In this document: positions 36,293 to 44,850 of the stretch, in pieces
How the letters are laid out: every line of letters begins with the position of its first letter
How positions within the stretch are numbered: position 1 is the stretch's first letter
Assembly (NCBI GenBank): GCA_963702565.1
Contig: CAVPDE010000022.1
Coordinates: 1 to 64,000, forward strand
Direction of reading: 5' to 3'
DNA: 64,000 bases
Source of the DNA: CAVPDE01 sp963702565
GTDB lineage: Bacteria > Desulfobacterota > DSM-4660 > Desulfatiglandales > HGW-15
Made by a program: the position numbers and the translations under genes
The notes under the pieces: model-generated
The model's input: the letters and a program-made list of their open reading frames with translations, nothing else
The model's database searches: none
What the model was told of the DNA's origin: nothing

Positions 36293-38007
36293 AAAAGGGC
36301 CAGGACGCCGGCCAGAAAGAGGGTCGCCTCCACAAAAGCTTCAGAGCGGGTTCCCGGATAGAGCGCCCGCCTTTCGTAGGCAAGGATGCAGAGGGTCAAG
36401 GTCAGATAGCACAGAAGCAGGAGGTAAGCGAAGGGGCCGACCCAGCCGATAACAGGAGCGACGGCGAGCAGAATCGAACCCACCAGTATCACGCATTTCA
36501 GGAGCCACAGGGTTCTTTTTTCTCCCAAAGTGATCGGAAGGGTTTCGGAGCCGACAATCAGGTCTCCCTGAACCTGGAAAATATCAAAGAAAGCGGATCT
36601 CACGTACACCACGGAAAACACGAAAAGAAAGGAAACGACTTCACCGGTCCAGGGTCCTCGAGGAGTTCCGAGGAGGGGAAGAAGCGCCATCACGGCGCCC
36701 CATGCAAAGGCTTGAGCGAAGGTTTTCGAACCGGGAATGTCCTTGATTTTGGAATATCGCCACAGGTGCCGCTTCCGCAACGGCACAATGGGGAGGCTGT
36801 AAATGGTGCCGACGAGACTCAATCCTACGGTGGCCAGAAAACCAGGAAGCCCCAAGAAAGTGGAAAGGAGGAGTGCCCCTGCAATGGCTACAACGCCCGA
36901 CAGAATGAGCAGGCTGCGGTATCTTCTATAGAAAGAGGCTCTCTCCGGATCGTTGTAGGTGCTGGCGCCCTTGTCCAGAAGGCGATTGAGCACGTGCATG
37001 GCGTATATGTAAAGAAAGGCCAGAGAGGGAAGAACGAGATCAGGAGGTCTTCCTGAGAGGACATTCATGGCATGGGCCAGAGAGAACGCCCCGAAGGCTG
37101 CGACAATATTGGTCTGGAAGATGAATTTTATGAAGTACCTCAGGAATCGATCCAGCGCGGTTTCCTTCCGACTCCGAATGGATTCGATTTTCTGGACGAC
37201 TTTGTTGATCATCCAGTTGGGGGTTGATGCCCCTGCAGTCACCCCGATGGTTTCCATGGCGGAGAGCTTTTCGCGGTCGAGCTGCTGATCGGTCTCCACG
37301 TGGAAAACAGGGAGCCCTGTGGATGAGGCCACCTGTGCGAGACGCCGCGTGTTTCCGCTGTGGAAGCCCCCGACCACCACGATTCCGTCCACGTGGGCTG
37401 CAAGAGCGCGCACTTCCTCCTGCCGGCTTTCGGTGGCGCCGCAGATGGTGTTGAAGACGAGGGCCTCGGGGAAGCGCTTCTTGATGGTCTCGACAACCCT
37501 CTCGTAGGCCTGTTTCTCCTGCGTGGTCTGCGCAACCACAAGGACCTTTTCACGCTCAGGCAGAGCAGAGACCTCCTCCGAGGTGCTGATCACAACAGCG
37601 TTTCCGTTGCCGTGGCCCTTCAGGCCGATGACTTCAGGATGGTCCGGTTCTCCCACAATGACGGCCAGATACCCTTTGTGGGTGTGGTACCGAATGAGGG
37701 CTTGGACTCTGGCCACCCTGGGGCAAGTGGCATCGATGATTTTCAGTCCAGAAGCCTTGAGAAGCTTGCGATCTTGCGGGGGGATTCCGTGAGCACGGAT
37801 GATGATGGTTCCATGCTTGAGTGTTGAAATATTTCTAGCCACGTGAACCCCTTTGGACTCAAGCAGGTTCATGACCTGCTCGTTGTGGATGAGAGGTCCG
37901 TAAGTGAAGATCGGCCCGGGGTCTTTGTAGGCTTCTCCAAACACCCTTTCCAGGGCGCGGCGTACTCCCATGCAAAACCCTGCGGTTTTGGCCTGTTTGA
38001 CTTTCAA
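36274..38007 (-). CDS. ispH: IspH (LytB) fused to a UbiA-family prenyltransferase
   Basis: The 577-residue protein joins two enzymes. Residues 1 to about 280 are IspH, the [4Fe-4S] reductase that makes IPP and DMAPP, with cluster cysteines C12, C95 and C189 and the TAGASTPNWMI motif. Residues from about 295 to 577 form a multi-helix UbiA-type membrane domain with HVLNRLLDKG near the first Asp-rich motif and DIFQVQGDLIVGSETLP near the second. The start is TTG at 38007, overlapping the dus stop by 4 nt. The fusion would couple isoprenoid precursor formation to prenyl transfer at the membrane. The prenyl acceptor is unknown. Confidence 0.9.
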   Translation of the reverse strand: MKVKQAKTAGFCMGVRRALERVFGEAYKDPGPIFTYGPLIHNEQVMNLLESKGVHVARNISTLKHGTIIIRAHGIPPQDRKLLKASGLKIIDATCPRVARVQALIRYHTHKGYLAVIVGEPDHPEVIGLKGHGNGNAVVISTSEEVSALPEREKVLVVAQTTQEKQAYERVVETIKKRFPEALVFNTICGATESRQEEVRALAAHVDGIVVVGGFHSGNTRRLAQVASSTGLPVFHVETDQQLDREKLSAMETIGVTAGASTPNWMINKVVQKIESIRSRKETALDRFLRYFIKFIFQTNIVAAFGAFSLAHAMNVLSGRPPDLVLPSLAFLYIYAMHVLNRLLDKGASTYNDPERASFYRRYRSLLILSGVVAIAGALLLSTFLGLPGFLATVGLSLVGTIYSLPIVPLRKRHLWRYSKIKDIPGSKTFAQAFAWGAVMALLPLLGTPRGPWTGEVVSFLFVFSVVYVRSAFFDIFQVQGDLIVGSETLPITLGEKRTLWLLKCVILVGSILLAVAPVIGWVGPFAYLLLLCYLTLTLCILAYERRALYPGTRSEAFVEATLFLAGVLALLWQWLR

Positions 38008-38981
38008 GTGATCTGACCCTCAAGCTTTGAAAAATAGTCGTTCGTGATCGCAAAAAGGGTATCTTTGTTGACGATCCGGCTGACGCTTGCCCGCAACCGG
38101 CTGCTGTTGGGAAGCCCTTTGGTAAAAGAGATCAGCAGGCCTCGCATGGTGAAGGCAGCGTTTTTCTCGCTCATGGATTCGCAGAGAAAGCGGTAGTGAT
38201 CCATGACGAAGGATTTCCTGTCCTCCAGTCCAGGCTGAGTGACAGGGAGGCCTCGTTCCAGGTTCTCGATTTGCCGGAACACCCAGGGGTTTCTGACGGC
38301 CCCTCGACCGATCATCACCCCGTCGCATCCTGTCGCTGCCATCATTCGAAGAGCGGCAGATGCATCGAAAACGTCTCCATTGCCAATGACGGGAATCTTG
38401 ACCGTCTCTTTGACCTTTCTGATCCACGACCAATCCGCGGGAGTGGAAAAACTCTGAGTTGCGAATCTCGGGTGGACCGTGATCCCGTCCGCTCCGCAGT
38501 CTTCGGCAATATGGGCCACGTCGCCGGCCACAGGATCCGAAGGCGACCACCCGATACGAATCTTCACCGTGAGAGGCAATGGACAGGACTTGCGAACCGC
38601 CTGAAGGATTGCGGCGATCTTGTTTCTGTCTCTGAGAAGAGCGGCCCCGGCCCCTGTCTTCACAACCTTCTTGACAGGGCAGCCCATATTGATGTCGATG
38701 AGGTCAGCCCCATGGCTTGCGGCGATTTCAGACCCTCTAGCCATGACCCCAGGTTCCGAGCCGAAGATCTGCACGGCAAGGGGCTTTTCATCTGTGTGGC
38801 TCTTGAGGTAGTCGAGGGTTTTGCCGTGATTCAACGTCAGGCCTATGGCGCTGACCATTTCGGTTGTCACGAGGCCGGCCCCCAGCTTCTTGAGCGTGAG
38901 CCTGAATCCAAGATTCGTGTACCCGGCCATGGGCGCAAGCACCAGGTCATTTTTTACCCTTAAAGAGCCAAGTTGCAGCAT
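38004..38981 (-). CDS. dus: tRNA-dihydrouridine synthase (DusB-like)
   Basis: The 325-residue FMN enzyme reduces uridine to dihydrouridine in tRNA D-loops. It starts MLQLGSLRVKNDLVLAPMAG, and the catalytic cysteine is C101 in DINMGCPVKKVVKTGAGAAL. FMN-binding segments include IPVIGNGDV and MIGRGAVRNPW. Length and motif order fit the bacterial DusB group. Its stop overlaps the ispH/ubiA start, so the genes are translationally coupled. Confidence 0.93.
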   Translation of the reverse strand: MLQLGSLRVKNDLVLAPMAGYTNLGFRLTLKKLGAGLVTTEMVSAIGLTLNHGKTLDYLKSHTDEKPLAVQIFGSEPGVMARGSEIAASHGADLIDINMGCPVKKVVKTGAGAALLRDRNKIAAILQAVRKSCPLPLTVKIRIGWSPSDPVAGDVAHIAEDCGADGITVHPRFATQSFSTPADWSWIRKVKETVKIPVIGNGDVFDASAALRMMAATGCDGVMIGRGAVRNPWVFRQIENLERGLPVTQPGLEDRKSFVMDHYRFLCESMSEKNAAFTMRGLLISFTKGLPNSSRLRASVSRIVNKDTLFAITNDYFSKLEGQIT

Positions 38982-39060
38982 GTGAGGATTCTAGATGAGT
39001 TAAAGGATAAATACAACTGGTTGGGGCAACAAAAGGCCGGCGAGAGGCGTTTGGAGGGCG

Positions 39061-40335
39061 CTATTTCATCACCAGGTCGGGAAACCACAGGGTGATCGGA
39101 GGGTAGTAGGTCACGAGCAGCAAAACGATGATCACGGCGATCAGGAAGGGCGTCATGTGCCGGGTTGCAGACTGGAGATCTGTTTTGGCAATGCTCGCGG
39201 CAATGAACAAGCTGGTGCCGACAGGGGGTGTCGAAAGCCCGATGGTCATGTTCAGGACAATCATCACCCCTGCGTGAACCGGGTCAACACCGAGGGTGGC
39301 AAAGAGGGGTTTCACCACGGGGATGAACAGGATCATCAGGGGAAGGCAGTCCACAATCGCACCTAAGAACAGAAGAAGGGCATTGAGCATCATGAGAATC
39401 AGGATCTTGTTTTGGGTAATGGCAAAGAAAAGAGCGCCAAGCTTGTCGGCAAGCTGTTCCAGGGTCACGGCATAAAGGAGAATGTTGTTGGTCGCCACAA
39501 TGAAAACCACCGCGCCTGACAGAATAGCACTCTCTGCGAGGATGCCAGGGATATCCCGCCACTGAAGTTCCTTATAGATAAACTTCCCAAACACAAAGGA
39601 CAGGATAACCGCCACGCCGCTCACCTCGGTGGGAGTCATGACCCCTAAGCCCATGCCGCCCACAATGATGACGGGCAAGAGAAGCGCAAGAGAGGCTGAT
39701 TTGGTTTCTCTGGCCAGAACGGAGAAGGAGAAGTGGTCCCCTCTGGGGTAATGATGTTTCTTGGCCAGGACATAGACCGTGATCATCATGGCCAGGCAGA
39801 TGACGACACCAGGGACAACGCCTGCCAGAAAGAGGCTGGCAATGGAGACGTTGGCCAAAAAGCCGTAGACCACGAACAGGATGCTGGGCGGAATAATGGG
39901 TCCCATGCTGGAGGCCACGGATGTGAGGGCCGCACAAAAGCCGTCGCTGTACCCTTGCTTGCGCATGGCAGGGATGAGAATGGAGCCCACGGCAGCGATG
40001 TCCGCAGAGGCTGCGCCTGTTACCCCTGAGCAGAACATGAGGGATACGATGTTGACCATGGCCAGTCCTCCAGGCAGGCTGCCGACCATGGCCATTGAAA
40101 AACGGATCAGCCTCTTGGAGATGCCGGCAAAATTCATGAGGTTTCCGGCAACGATAAACATGGGGATGGCCAGGAGCACGAACACATCCACCCCGGAAAA
40201 CATCTTGGCCGGGATCATGGTCACAGGCAGGTCGCTGAGCAGGATGTAAATGGCTCCCGGAATGCCCAGGGCAAAAACAATGGGCATGCCAAAAACCATG
40301 CAGGCCACAAAGACCGCTGCCACGACCCAGATCAT
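39061..40335 (-). CDS. dctM: TRAP transporter large membrane subunit (DctM)
   Basis: The 424-residue protein has about twelve membrane helices and starts MIWVVAAVFVACMVFG at an ATG behind GAGGAG; a longer upstream frame has no support. Family motifs include GIPGAIYILLSD, GVDVFVLLAIPMFIVAGNLM, ASVASSMGPIIPPSI and TIGLSTPPVGTSLF. It is the Na+-driven elevator subunit that carries the substrate delivered by DctP. It overlaps dctQ by 4 nt. Confidence 0.95.
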   Translation of the reverse strand: MIWVVAAVFVACMVFGMPIVFALGIPGAIYILLSDLPVTMIPAKMFSGVDVFVLLAIPMFIVAGNLMNFAGISKRLIRFSMAMVGSLPGGLAMVNIVSLMFCSGVTGAASADIAAVGSILIPAMRKQGYSDGFCAALTSVASSMGPIIPPSILFVVYGFLANVSIASLFLAGVVPGVVICLAMMITVYVLAKKHHYPRGDHFSFSVLARETKSASLALLLPVIIVGGMGLGVMTPTEVSGVAVILSFVFGKFIYKELQWRDIPGILAESAILSGAVVFIVATNNILLYAVTLEQLADKLGALFFAITQNKILILMMLNALLLFLGAIVDCLPLMILFIPVVKPLFATLGVDPVHAGVMIVLNMTIGLSTPPVGTSLFIAASIAKTDLQSATRHMTPFLIAVIIVLLLVTYYPPITLWFPDLVMK

Positions 40336-40841
40336 AGGTGCTCCTCGCCCCAGATCGCCAGAGGGCGCTTGTGCTTCAGCACGGTCACAAGCTGATCCAC
40401 ATTGAAGAGCAGCATGAACAGGCATGAGAGGGGGATGCAGATGTAGACAATGGCCATGGAAATCTCGAGAGAAGCAGACCGCTGGTGCAAAACCGCAAGG
40501 GTGAGTTTGGCGCCGAACACGAAAGAGATGAGCAGGAAAAGCCCCATCACGCTGTCCAGGACAAGGCCTGTCTTCCACCGCATTTGCGGGGAGAGGCGGT
40601 GAGTCAGCACGGACATGGAGATCAAGGCCCGGTTTTTGTAGGCGCACGTTGCTCCGATAAAGGTGGCCCAGACAAAGGAATATCGTACCACTTCCTCGGC
40701 CCAGTAAAGGGAGGCATCGAGGATGTAGCGGCCGAAGATATTGGCGGTGATCACCAGCGTGATTTCCACGGTGAGAAGGATCACCATGACCTTGCAGATC
40801 GAATAGACCGCGTTGGAAACCCTTGCGAGAGCGCTCTCCAT
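40332..40841 (-). CDS. dctQ: TRAP transporter small membrane subunit (DctQ)
   Basis: The 169-residue protein has four hydrophobic helices and the DctQ signature YWAEEVVRYSFVWATFIGA. It packs against DctM in the TRAP complex. The start follows GGAG closely. It lies 87 nt after dctP with a strong hairpin between, and overlaps dctM by ATGA. Confidence 0.93.
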   Translation of the reverse strand: MESALARVSNAVYSICKVMVILLTVEITLVITANIFGRYILDASLYWAEEVVRYSFVWATFIGATCAYKNRALISMSVLTHRLSPQMRWKTGLVLDSVMGLFLLISFVFGAKLTLAVLHQRSASLEISMAIVYICIPLSCLFMLLFNVDQLVTVLKHKRPLAIWGEEHL

Positions 40842-40893
40842 AGCTCCAGTCCCTGCCGGTATCAGAGGGGCAGCGTCCGTTTGTTGAGGGGAA

Positions 40894-40918
40894 GGGGACC
40901 GGCTGGGAGCCGGTCCCC
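40894..40918 (-). terminator. Hairpin between dctP and dctQ
   Basis: An 11-bp perfect stem (GGGGACCGGCT with AGCCGGTCCCC) closes a 3-nt loop, 10 nt after the dctP stop on the minus strand. No clear T-run follows, so it is more likely an mRNA 3'-end stabiliser or partial terminator that keeps the binding protein more abundant than the membrane subunits. Confidence 0.5.
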
Positions 40919-40928
40919 CGGGGTTTCC

Positions 40929-41927
40929 TTATTGCAGGCTGATGGCCTTGTCCACGATGGGCTTCAGATCCGGGAAGTCTTTGAGGAAATTATCCTGCAC
41001 AGGCTTCACGGCCGCGACAAAAGGCTTGAGATCCGGAGTGGTAATGGCCACGCCGTTGGCCTTCATCTGCTCCAGGCCCTTCTTGTCATGGTCCGCGATG
41101 ATTTTGAGGCTCTTCTCGAGCGCTTCGGCCTGGGCTTCCATCAGGGCTTTTTGCTCAGCCGGGGTGAGGGAATCCCACGCCTTTTTCGCCACCACCACAA
41201 ATCCCACATCGTAGAAATGGCTGGTGAGGGCCAGGTTCTTCAAGAGGTCCCAGGCCTTCACATGCGCCAGGGTGGGGATGCTGTTCTCAAATCCGTCGAT
41301 CACTTTGGTCTGGATGGAGGTGATGACTTCGTTCCAGCTGATCGGGGTGGCTGTGGCTCCCATGGCGTTGATGGAGGCCACATGGATCTTGTTTTCCATG
41401 ACACGGATTTTGAGGCCCTTGAGGTCCGCCGGCGTGTTGACGGCCTTCTTGGAGTTCATGATGTGCCTGAACCCTTCCGGGAAAAAGCCGATCATCTTCA
41501 TCTTGGCCTGAGCCTCAAAGAGCCCGTTGAGTTTGGCCGCTTCCGGGGTCTTGTCAAAGGCCAGGCACTGCTTGAGATTGACGAAAACATAGGGGAGGTT
41601 GTAGAGGCCCTGAACCGGCGCGAAATTGGCGAGAACCGCGCCCGTCAGAATGCCCGTTTCCAGGGCGCCTGTCTGCATCTGCTCCGTGGTCTCTCTTTCA
41701 TGACCCAATTTTCCGGAATCAAAAACCGTGATGTCGATCTTTCCGTTGGTCTTGGCCTTGACCCTGGCCGCCCAGTCCACGGCGTGCATGGTCATGGGAT
41801 CATCTGGAGCCAGAATGGCCGCCATTCTCCACTTCTTGAGGTCCTGGGCCTGTGCAAGGCCTGCAAACCCTGTGAAAAGGAAAACGCCAACCACCATTAA
41901 CGCAACAACCCATCTCAAAATTCTCAT
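40929..41927 (-). CDS. dctP: TRAP transporter substrate-binding protein (DctP)
   Basis: The 332-residue protein has a signal peptide (MRILRWVVALMVVGVFLFTG, cleaved near AQAQD) and a DctP fold. The conserved substrate-carboxylate arginine should be in LKGLKIRVME, and the family motif is NSKKAVNTPADLKGLKIR, with the later VIDGFENSIPT. The substrate is probably an organic acid. It starts behind AAGGAGGGAG. It lies just downstream of the hydrolase/nitroreductase genes on the same strand, which hints that those enzymes act on the imported compound. Confidence 0.94.
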   Translation of the reverse strand: MRILRWVVALMVVGVFLFTGFAGLAQAQDLKKWRMAAILAPDDPMTMHAVDWAARVKAKTNGKIDITVFDSGKLGHERETTEQMQTGALETGILTGAVLANFAPVQGLYNLPYVFVNLKQCLAFDKTPEAAKLNGLFEAQAKMKMIGFFPEGFRHIMNSKKAVNTPADLKGLKIRVMENKIHVASINAMGATATPISWNEVITSIQTKVIDGFENSIPTLAHVKAWDLLKNLALTSHFYDVGFVVVAKKAWDSLTPAEQKALMEAQAEALEKSLKIIADHDKKGLEQMKANGVAITTPDLKPFVAAVKPVQDNFLKDFPDLKPIVDKAISLQ

Positions 41928-42035
41928 AACTCCCTCCTTTTTGCTCTAAAATAGGGAAGACCTCTGTCTCCCCACATCCTTTGGCATCCTCGGCCCCGTC
42001 ACCGGCGGAGTCTTTCAAAGCCGGGAAAGCCATAA

Positions 42036-42662
42036 TCATTTGTGATGTTCATAGATGTACTCACAGTGAGGAGCGCCGCTGGCAATGGTTCTGATCACTC
42101 CTCCCCGATGGAAAACAACTTCACCGGGAAGGTAAGTATTGTAAAGGCCGTTATCAATGGCGCAATAGGGCTCTGTCAATTCAGGAATTCGGAGCTTCTT
42201 GAACAGATCGTGCCAGGGGCAAAAGAAATTCCGGTATGTATACCGGGAATCACTGCGATCGTCAATCTTTAGGTTTCCATCTTCAGTGAGCATCTTCTCG
42301 TGCACCAGCTCGTGAAACCGGATAATGTTCTCATAGGTCCGAGGCGCTTCCACGAGGCGAAAACCCGCCCCATACCACACCATGGCCACAGGGACAATCA
42401 CCGCTCGCATGAGCGCAAAGGCCCTGTCTTGCCCAAGTCTTTCTTTGAGGCGAAGGTACATCCAGGCTTCCAAGGCGACCGTTTCAGCGAACTGCTTCGA
42501 CACATCGGCAGGAAGCCTTCTCTTGAAACGACCCAGAGTCAAAAGGGTTTGGAGCACAAACCAGGCCGGGTGAGTGAGGTACTCCCTCAGGATGCCATAG
42601 GCCAGCAAGGCCCTTGAAAAGGTCTTGAATTTGGCAGGCCTTTCAACAGAGGTCTTGATCAA
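42036..42662 (-). CDS. L-2-amino-thiazoline-4-carboxylate hydrolase-family protein (paralog 1)
   Basis: The 208-residue protein fits the ATC_hydrolase family by its C-terminal pattern: FFCPWHDLFKK, EPYCAIDNGLYNTYLP, and IASGAPHCEYIYEH, which place conserved Cys, His, Asp and Asn in a likely active site. The founding enzyme opens the thiazoline ring of L-ATC on the way to cysteine, but most anaerobe members have unknown substrates. The start is TTG at 42662, as no upstream ATG is available. A nitroreductase and a second family member lie immediately upstream. Confidence 0.8.
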   Translation of the reverse strand: MIKTSVERPAKFKTFSRALLAYGILREYLTHPAWFVLQTLLTLGRFKRRLPADVSKQFAETVALEAWMYLRLKERLGQDRAFALMRAVIVPVAMVWYGAGFRLVEAPRTYENIIRFHELVHEKMLTEDGNLKIDDRSDSRYTYRNFFCPWHDLFKKLRIPELTEPYCAIDNGLYNTYLPGEVVFHRGGVIRTIASGAPHCEYIYEHHK

Positions 42663-42748
42663 AGGGCGTCTCCCCTAATGTTTGTTAATGCGGCGGCTTG
42701 CGGGACGGAACCAGTGCTCCATTACTCCAACACTCCATTGCTCCAATC

Positions 42749-43624
42749 TTATTTCCTTGTGATCATCATGTCCGCCAACGGCATGCGAAGAGACTTGACG
42801 GAGCCGATGGCCGTCCACCCGATGGCAAAATGCAAAGCGGGTTTGATGTATTCGGGCAAACCGTACTTTTGCTGAAAGTTCTTTGCCGTCTTCTCGGTGC
42901 AGCTCAGCCAGACCGCGCCAAGCCCGAGAGCGTGGGCCATGAGGCCCATGTGGTCGCCGGCCGCCGCGCAATCATAGAGCATGTTTTGCGGCACCAGGGT
43001 GTCGTGGCCCACGGTTTCATAAACCCGGGTATCGTAACAGATCACGATGAGGACGCACTGATCCATGGGCGTGGGAATGTCGCTCCAGAGCATTTTGGCT
43101 TCTTTGGGATCCCGGATGACGATGAACCGGACCACGTCCAGGTTGCAGCCGCAGGGCGCAGCGCGGCCGGCCTCCAGGATCTGTTCAATCATGTGATCAG
43201 GGACGGGCTTGCCTACGACCCAGTCCCTCACCGAGCGCCTTTCCCAGAGCAGCTTTCGAACGACTGCCATTTCCTGTCCAGTGAAGGGTTCGGGCAAAGC
43301 TTCCTCCATGTGAACTTTTTCTCCCGCCCTCATCTTTGCCGCGACATCAATGTATTTCTTGCACCATTGAATATCATCGAGATCTTCGGAAAAGCCCCGA
43401 GTTCTCCACACATCCAGGAGGAGGGCGGCCTGAAGACCGAATTTCTTCGGCATCTTCTTTCGGCCCAGCAGGATGGGGTACAGTTCCACCTCGATGGTGT
43501 GGTGAACGCGTTCCCGAAAGAGGGCCCGCAGGCAAACCGGGTCCATAGCCATCAAGTCCTCCCGGGTGTAAGGTTTAGAGAGGACCTTGTCTACAGTCAC
43601 ACCGTCTAACTCAGATTTTGTCAT
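42749..43624 (-). CDS. Nitroreductase-family protein with an N-terminal extension
   Basis: The last 180 residues form an FMN nitroreductase domain: LLWERRSVRDWVVG at the start, RAAPCGCNLDVVRFIVI for FMN contact, then GLMAHALGLGAVWL. About 110 residues precede it (including REDLMAMDPVCLRALFRERV and DVAAKMRAGEKV) that I cannot assign. Typical members are near 200 residues, so this 290-residue form is unusual. The ATG at 43624 is preceded by AGGAGG and overlaps the upstream gene's stop by 4 nt, so translation is coupled to the hydrolase-like gene. Confidence 0.85.
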   Translation of the reverse strand: MTKSELDGVTVDKVLSKPYTREDLMAMDPVCLRALFRERVHHTIEVELYPILLGRKKMPKKFGLQAALLLDVWRTRGFSEDLDDIQWCKKYIDVAAKMRAGEKVHMEEALPEPFTGQEMAVVRKLLWERRSVRDWVVGKPVPDHMIEQILEAGRAAPCGCNLDVVRFIVIRDPKEAKMLWSDIPTPMDQCVLIVICYDTRVYETVGHDTLVPQNMLYDCAAAGDHMGLMAHALGLGAVWLSCTEKTAKNFQQKYGLPEYIKPALHFAIGWTAIGSVKSLRMPLADMMITRK

Positions 43625-44103
43625 GGCTTTCCTCCTGTCAGAGTGATCCGGAAATCGCAGCAATCACACCCTTCCATGATCGTTTTGGTTCTCGTGAGTT
43701 TCATCTTGGGGTTAAAGCCGGAGATGAGCTCAAAGTCTCTTCCGCAGGACAGGATCACACCCAGATCAGCCATTCCGATTGCTTTGTACATCTCCGCATA
43801 ACGGCATCGGGTGATGTTGTAAACGTACTCTGTCGCGGAGAGGGTGGTCCCTTCCATTTCATAGGCATCCCCCTTTGCCCAAGCCGTGAGACCCCGGGCC
43901 AGGTCAGCCATGGTGTTTCCGCCAAGAGCCTTTGCCAGATCCATTCCGGTCTGCCGGGCCAGCTTGCCGATCACTGAGCGGACCACGGCCAAAGCCTTAT
44001 CCTCTCCAATTTCCTCAATGAAGGCCTTGATCAGCGGGCCTGCGATCTGAGCTTCGATTTTCCTTCGATCCAGAATGCTGATTGGCTCGGTTCCAGCGCT
44101 CAT
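43621..44103 (-). CDS. L-2-amino-thiazoline-4-carboxylate hydrolase-family protein (paralog 2)
   Basis: This 160-residue protein is a shorter member of the same family as the gene at 42036. Diagnostic parts are YVYNITRCRYAEMYKAIG, GVILSCGRDFELISGFNP and MKLTRTKTIMEGCDCCDFRI, with Cys residues in likely active-site positions. It has no signal peptide. It is coupled by a 4-nt overlap to the nitroreductase. Two different family members bracketing one flavoenzyme suggest a hetero-complex or sequential steps, which is inference. Confidence 0.8.
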   Translation of the reverse strand: MSAGTEPISILDRRKIEAQIAGPLIKAFIEEIGEDKALAVVRSVIGKLARQTGMDLAKALGGNTMADLARGLTAWAKGDAYEMEGTTLSATEYVYNITRCRYAEMYKAIGMADLGVILSCGRDFELISGFNPKMKLTRTKTIMEGCDCCDFRITLTGGKP

Positions 44104-44195
44104 AGGTGCTTCTCCGCCATGCAGGTTTCGATCTTGTAAGGGGTTAAGAATATGGGCGAATTCATCAACTGTGTCAATCTAAAATCTTGGCGCTC

Positions 44196-44843
44196 TCAGG
44201 GGGCAGTCCCAAGTTTGGGCTTGAGCGTGATCGCTCCCACAGGGCAGACATCAACGCAGGCTTGGCATTCATCACAGGCGCTTTCCCTCTCTTCAAGGAT
44301 CCCATAGAAACTGATCCGAGTGTCAAAACCTCTCTTGGCAAAATTCATTTGCGGCCGGCCTTCCTTTGTTCGGCAAACCCGCACGCACCGTCCGCACAGA
44401 ACGCACCGGTTTGGGTAATAATTGATGAAGGGATGATCTTCCACCATGGCGGGTTCTTTGAGGTGTTGCTCAAGGCCCTTTGGTTTGAGTCCCATCCCGA
44501 GGAGTTTGGCCATGTTTTGGAGAGCGCACTTCTTGTTAGCGGGACAGTGAGCGCAATCCACATCATGAACAGAGAGCAGAAGCCGAAGAGCGCTTCTCTG
44601 CAGATTTCTTACTGCGGGCGTGTCGGTCTTGACAAGCAACGGCGCAAAGACCCTCACGGTGCAGGCAGGAACAGGTTTTCCATCGATTTCAACGAAACAC
44701 AGTCTGCAAGAGGCATCCGGATGCTCCGTGCCTTTAAGATAGCAGAGGTTCGGCACATAAATGCCGTGATGCAGGCAGGCTTCGAGCAGAACCGTTCCTT
44801 CTTGGACTTCAATCTCCTTATGATCTACAAGGATCTTGATCAT
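44196..44843 (-). CDS. NuoG-N/HoxU-like iron-sulfur subunit
   Basis: This 215-residue protein is an electron-wiring subunit. Its N-terminal [2Fe-2S] domain has cysteines around CYLKG, DASCRLC and VPACT. A His-Cys3 [4Fe-4S] site follows (HDVDCAHCPANKKC), then two bacterial-ferredoxin [4Fe-4S] clusters (CVLCGRCVRVC and CDECQACVDVC). The same set occurs in HydA, HoxU and NuoG N-termini, but the hydrogenase H-cluster or NuoG molybdopterin part is missing. It ends a three-gene NuoE/NuoF/ferredoxin set that forms an NADH diaphorase. The acceptor enzyme is not encoded nearby. Confidence 0.9.
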   Translation of the reverse strand: MIKILVDHKEIEVQEGTVLLEACLHHGIYVPNLCYLKGTEHPDASCRLCFVEIDGKPVPACTVRVFAPLLVKTDTPAVRNLQRSALRLLLSVHDVDCAHCPANKKCALQNMAKLLGMGLKPKGLEQHLKEPAMVEDHPFINYYPNRCVLCGRCVRVCRTKEGRPQMNFAKRGFDTRISFYGILEERESACDECQACVDVCPVGAITLKPKLGTAP

Positions 44844-44850
44844 GAAATGC

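Noticed and set aside
40485..41900. 471-codon plus-strand frame over dctQ and dctP
   Set aside because: It is the mirror of two TRAP genes with strong family signatures.
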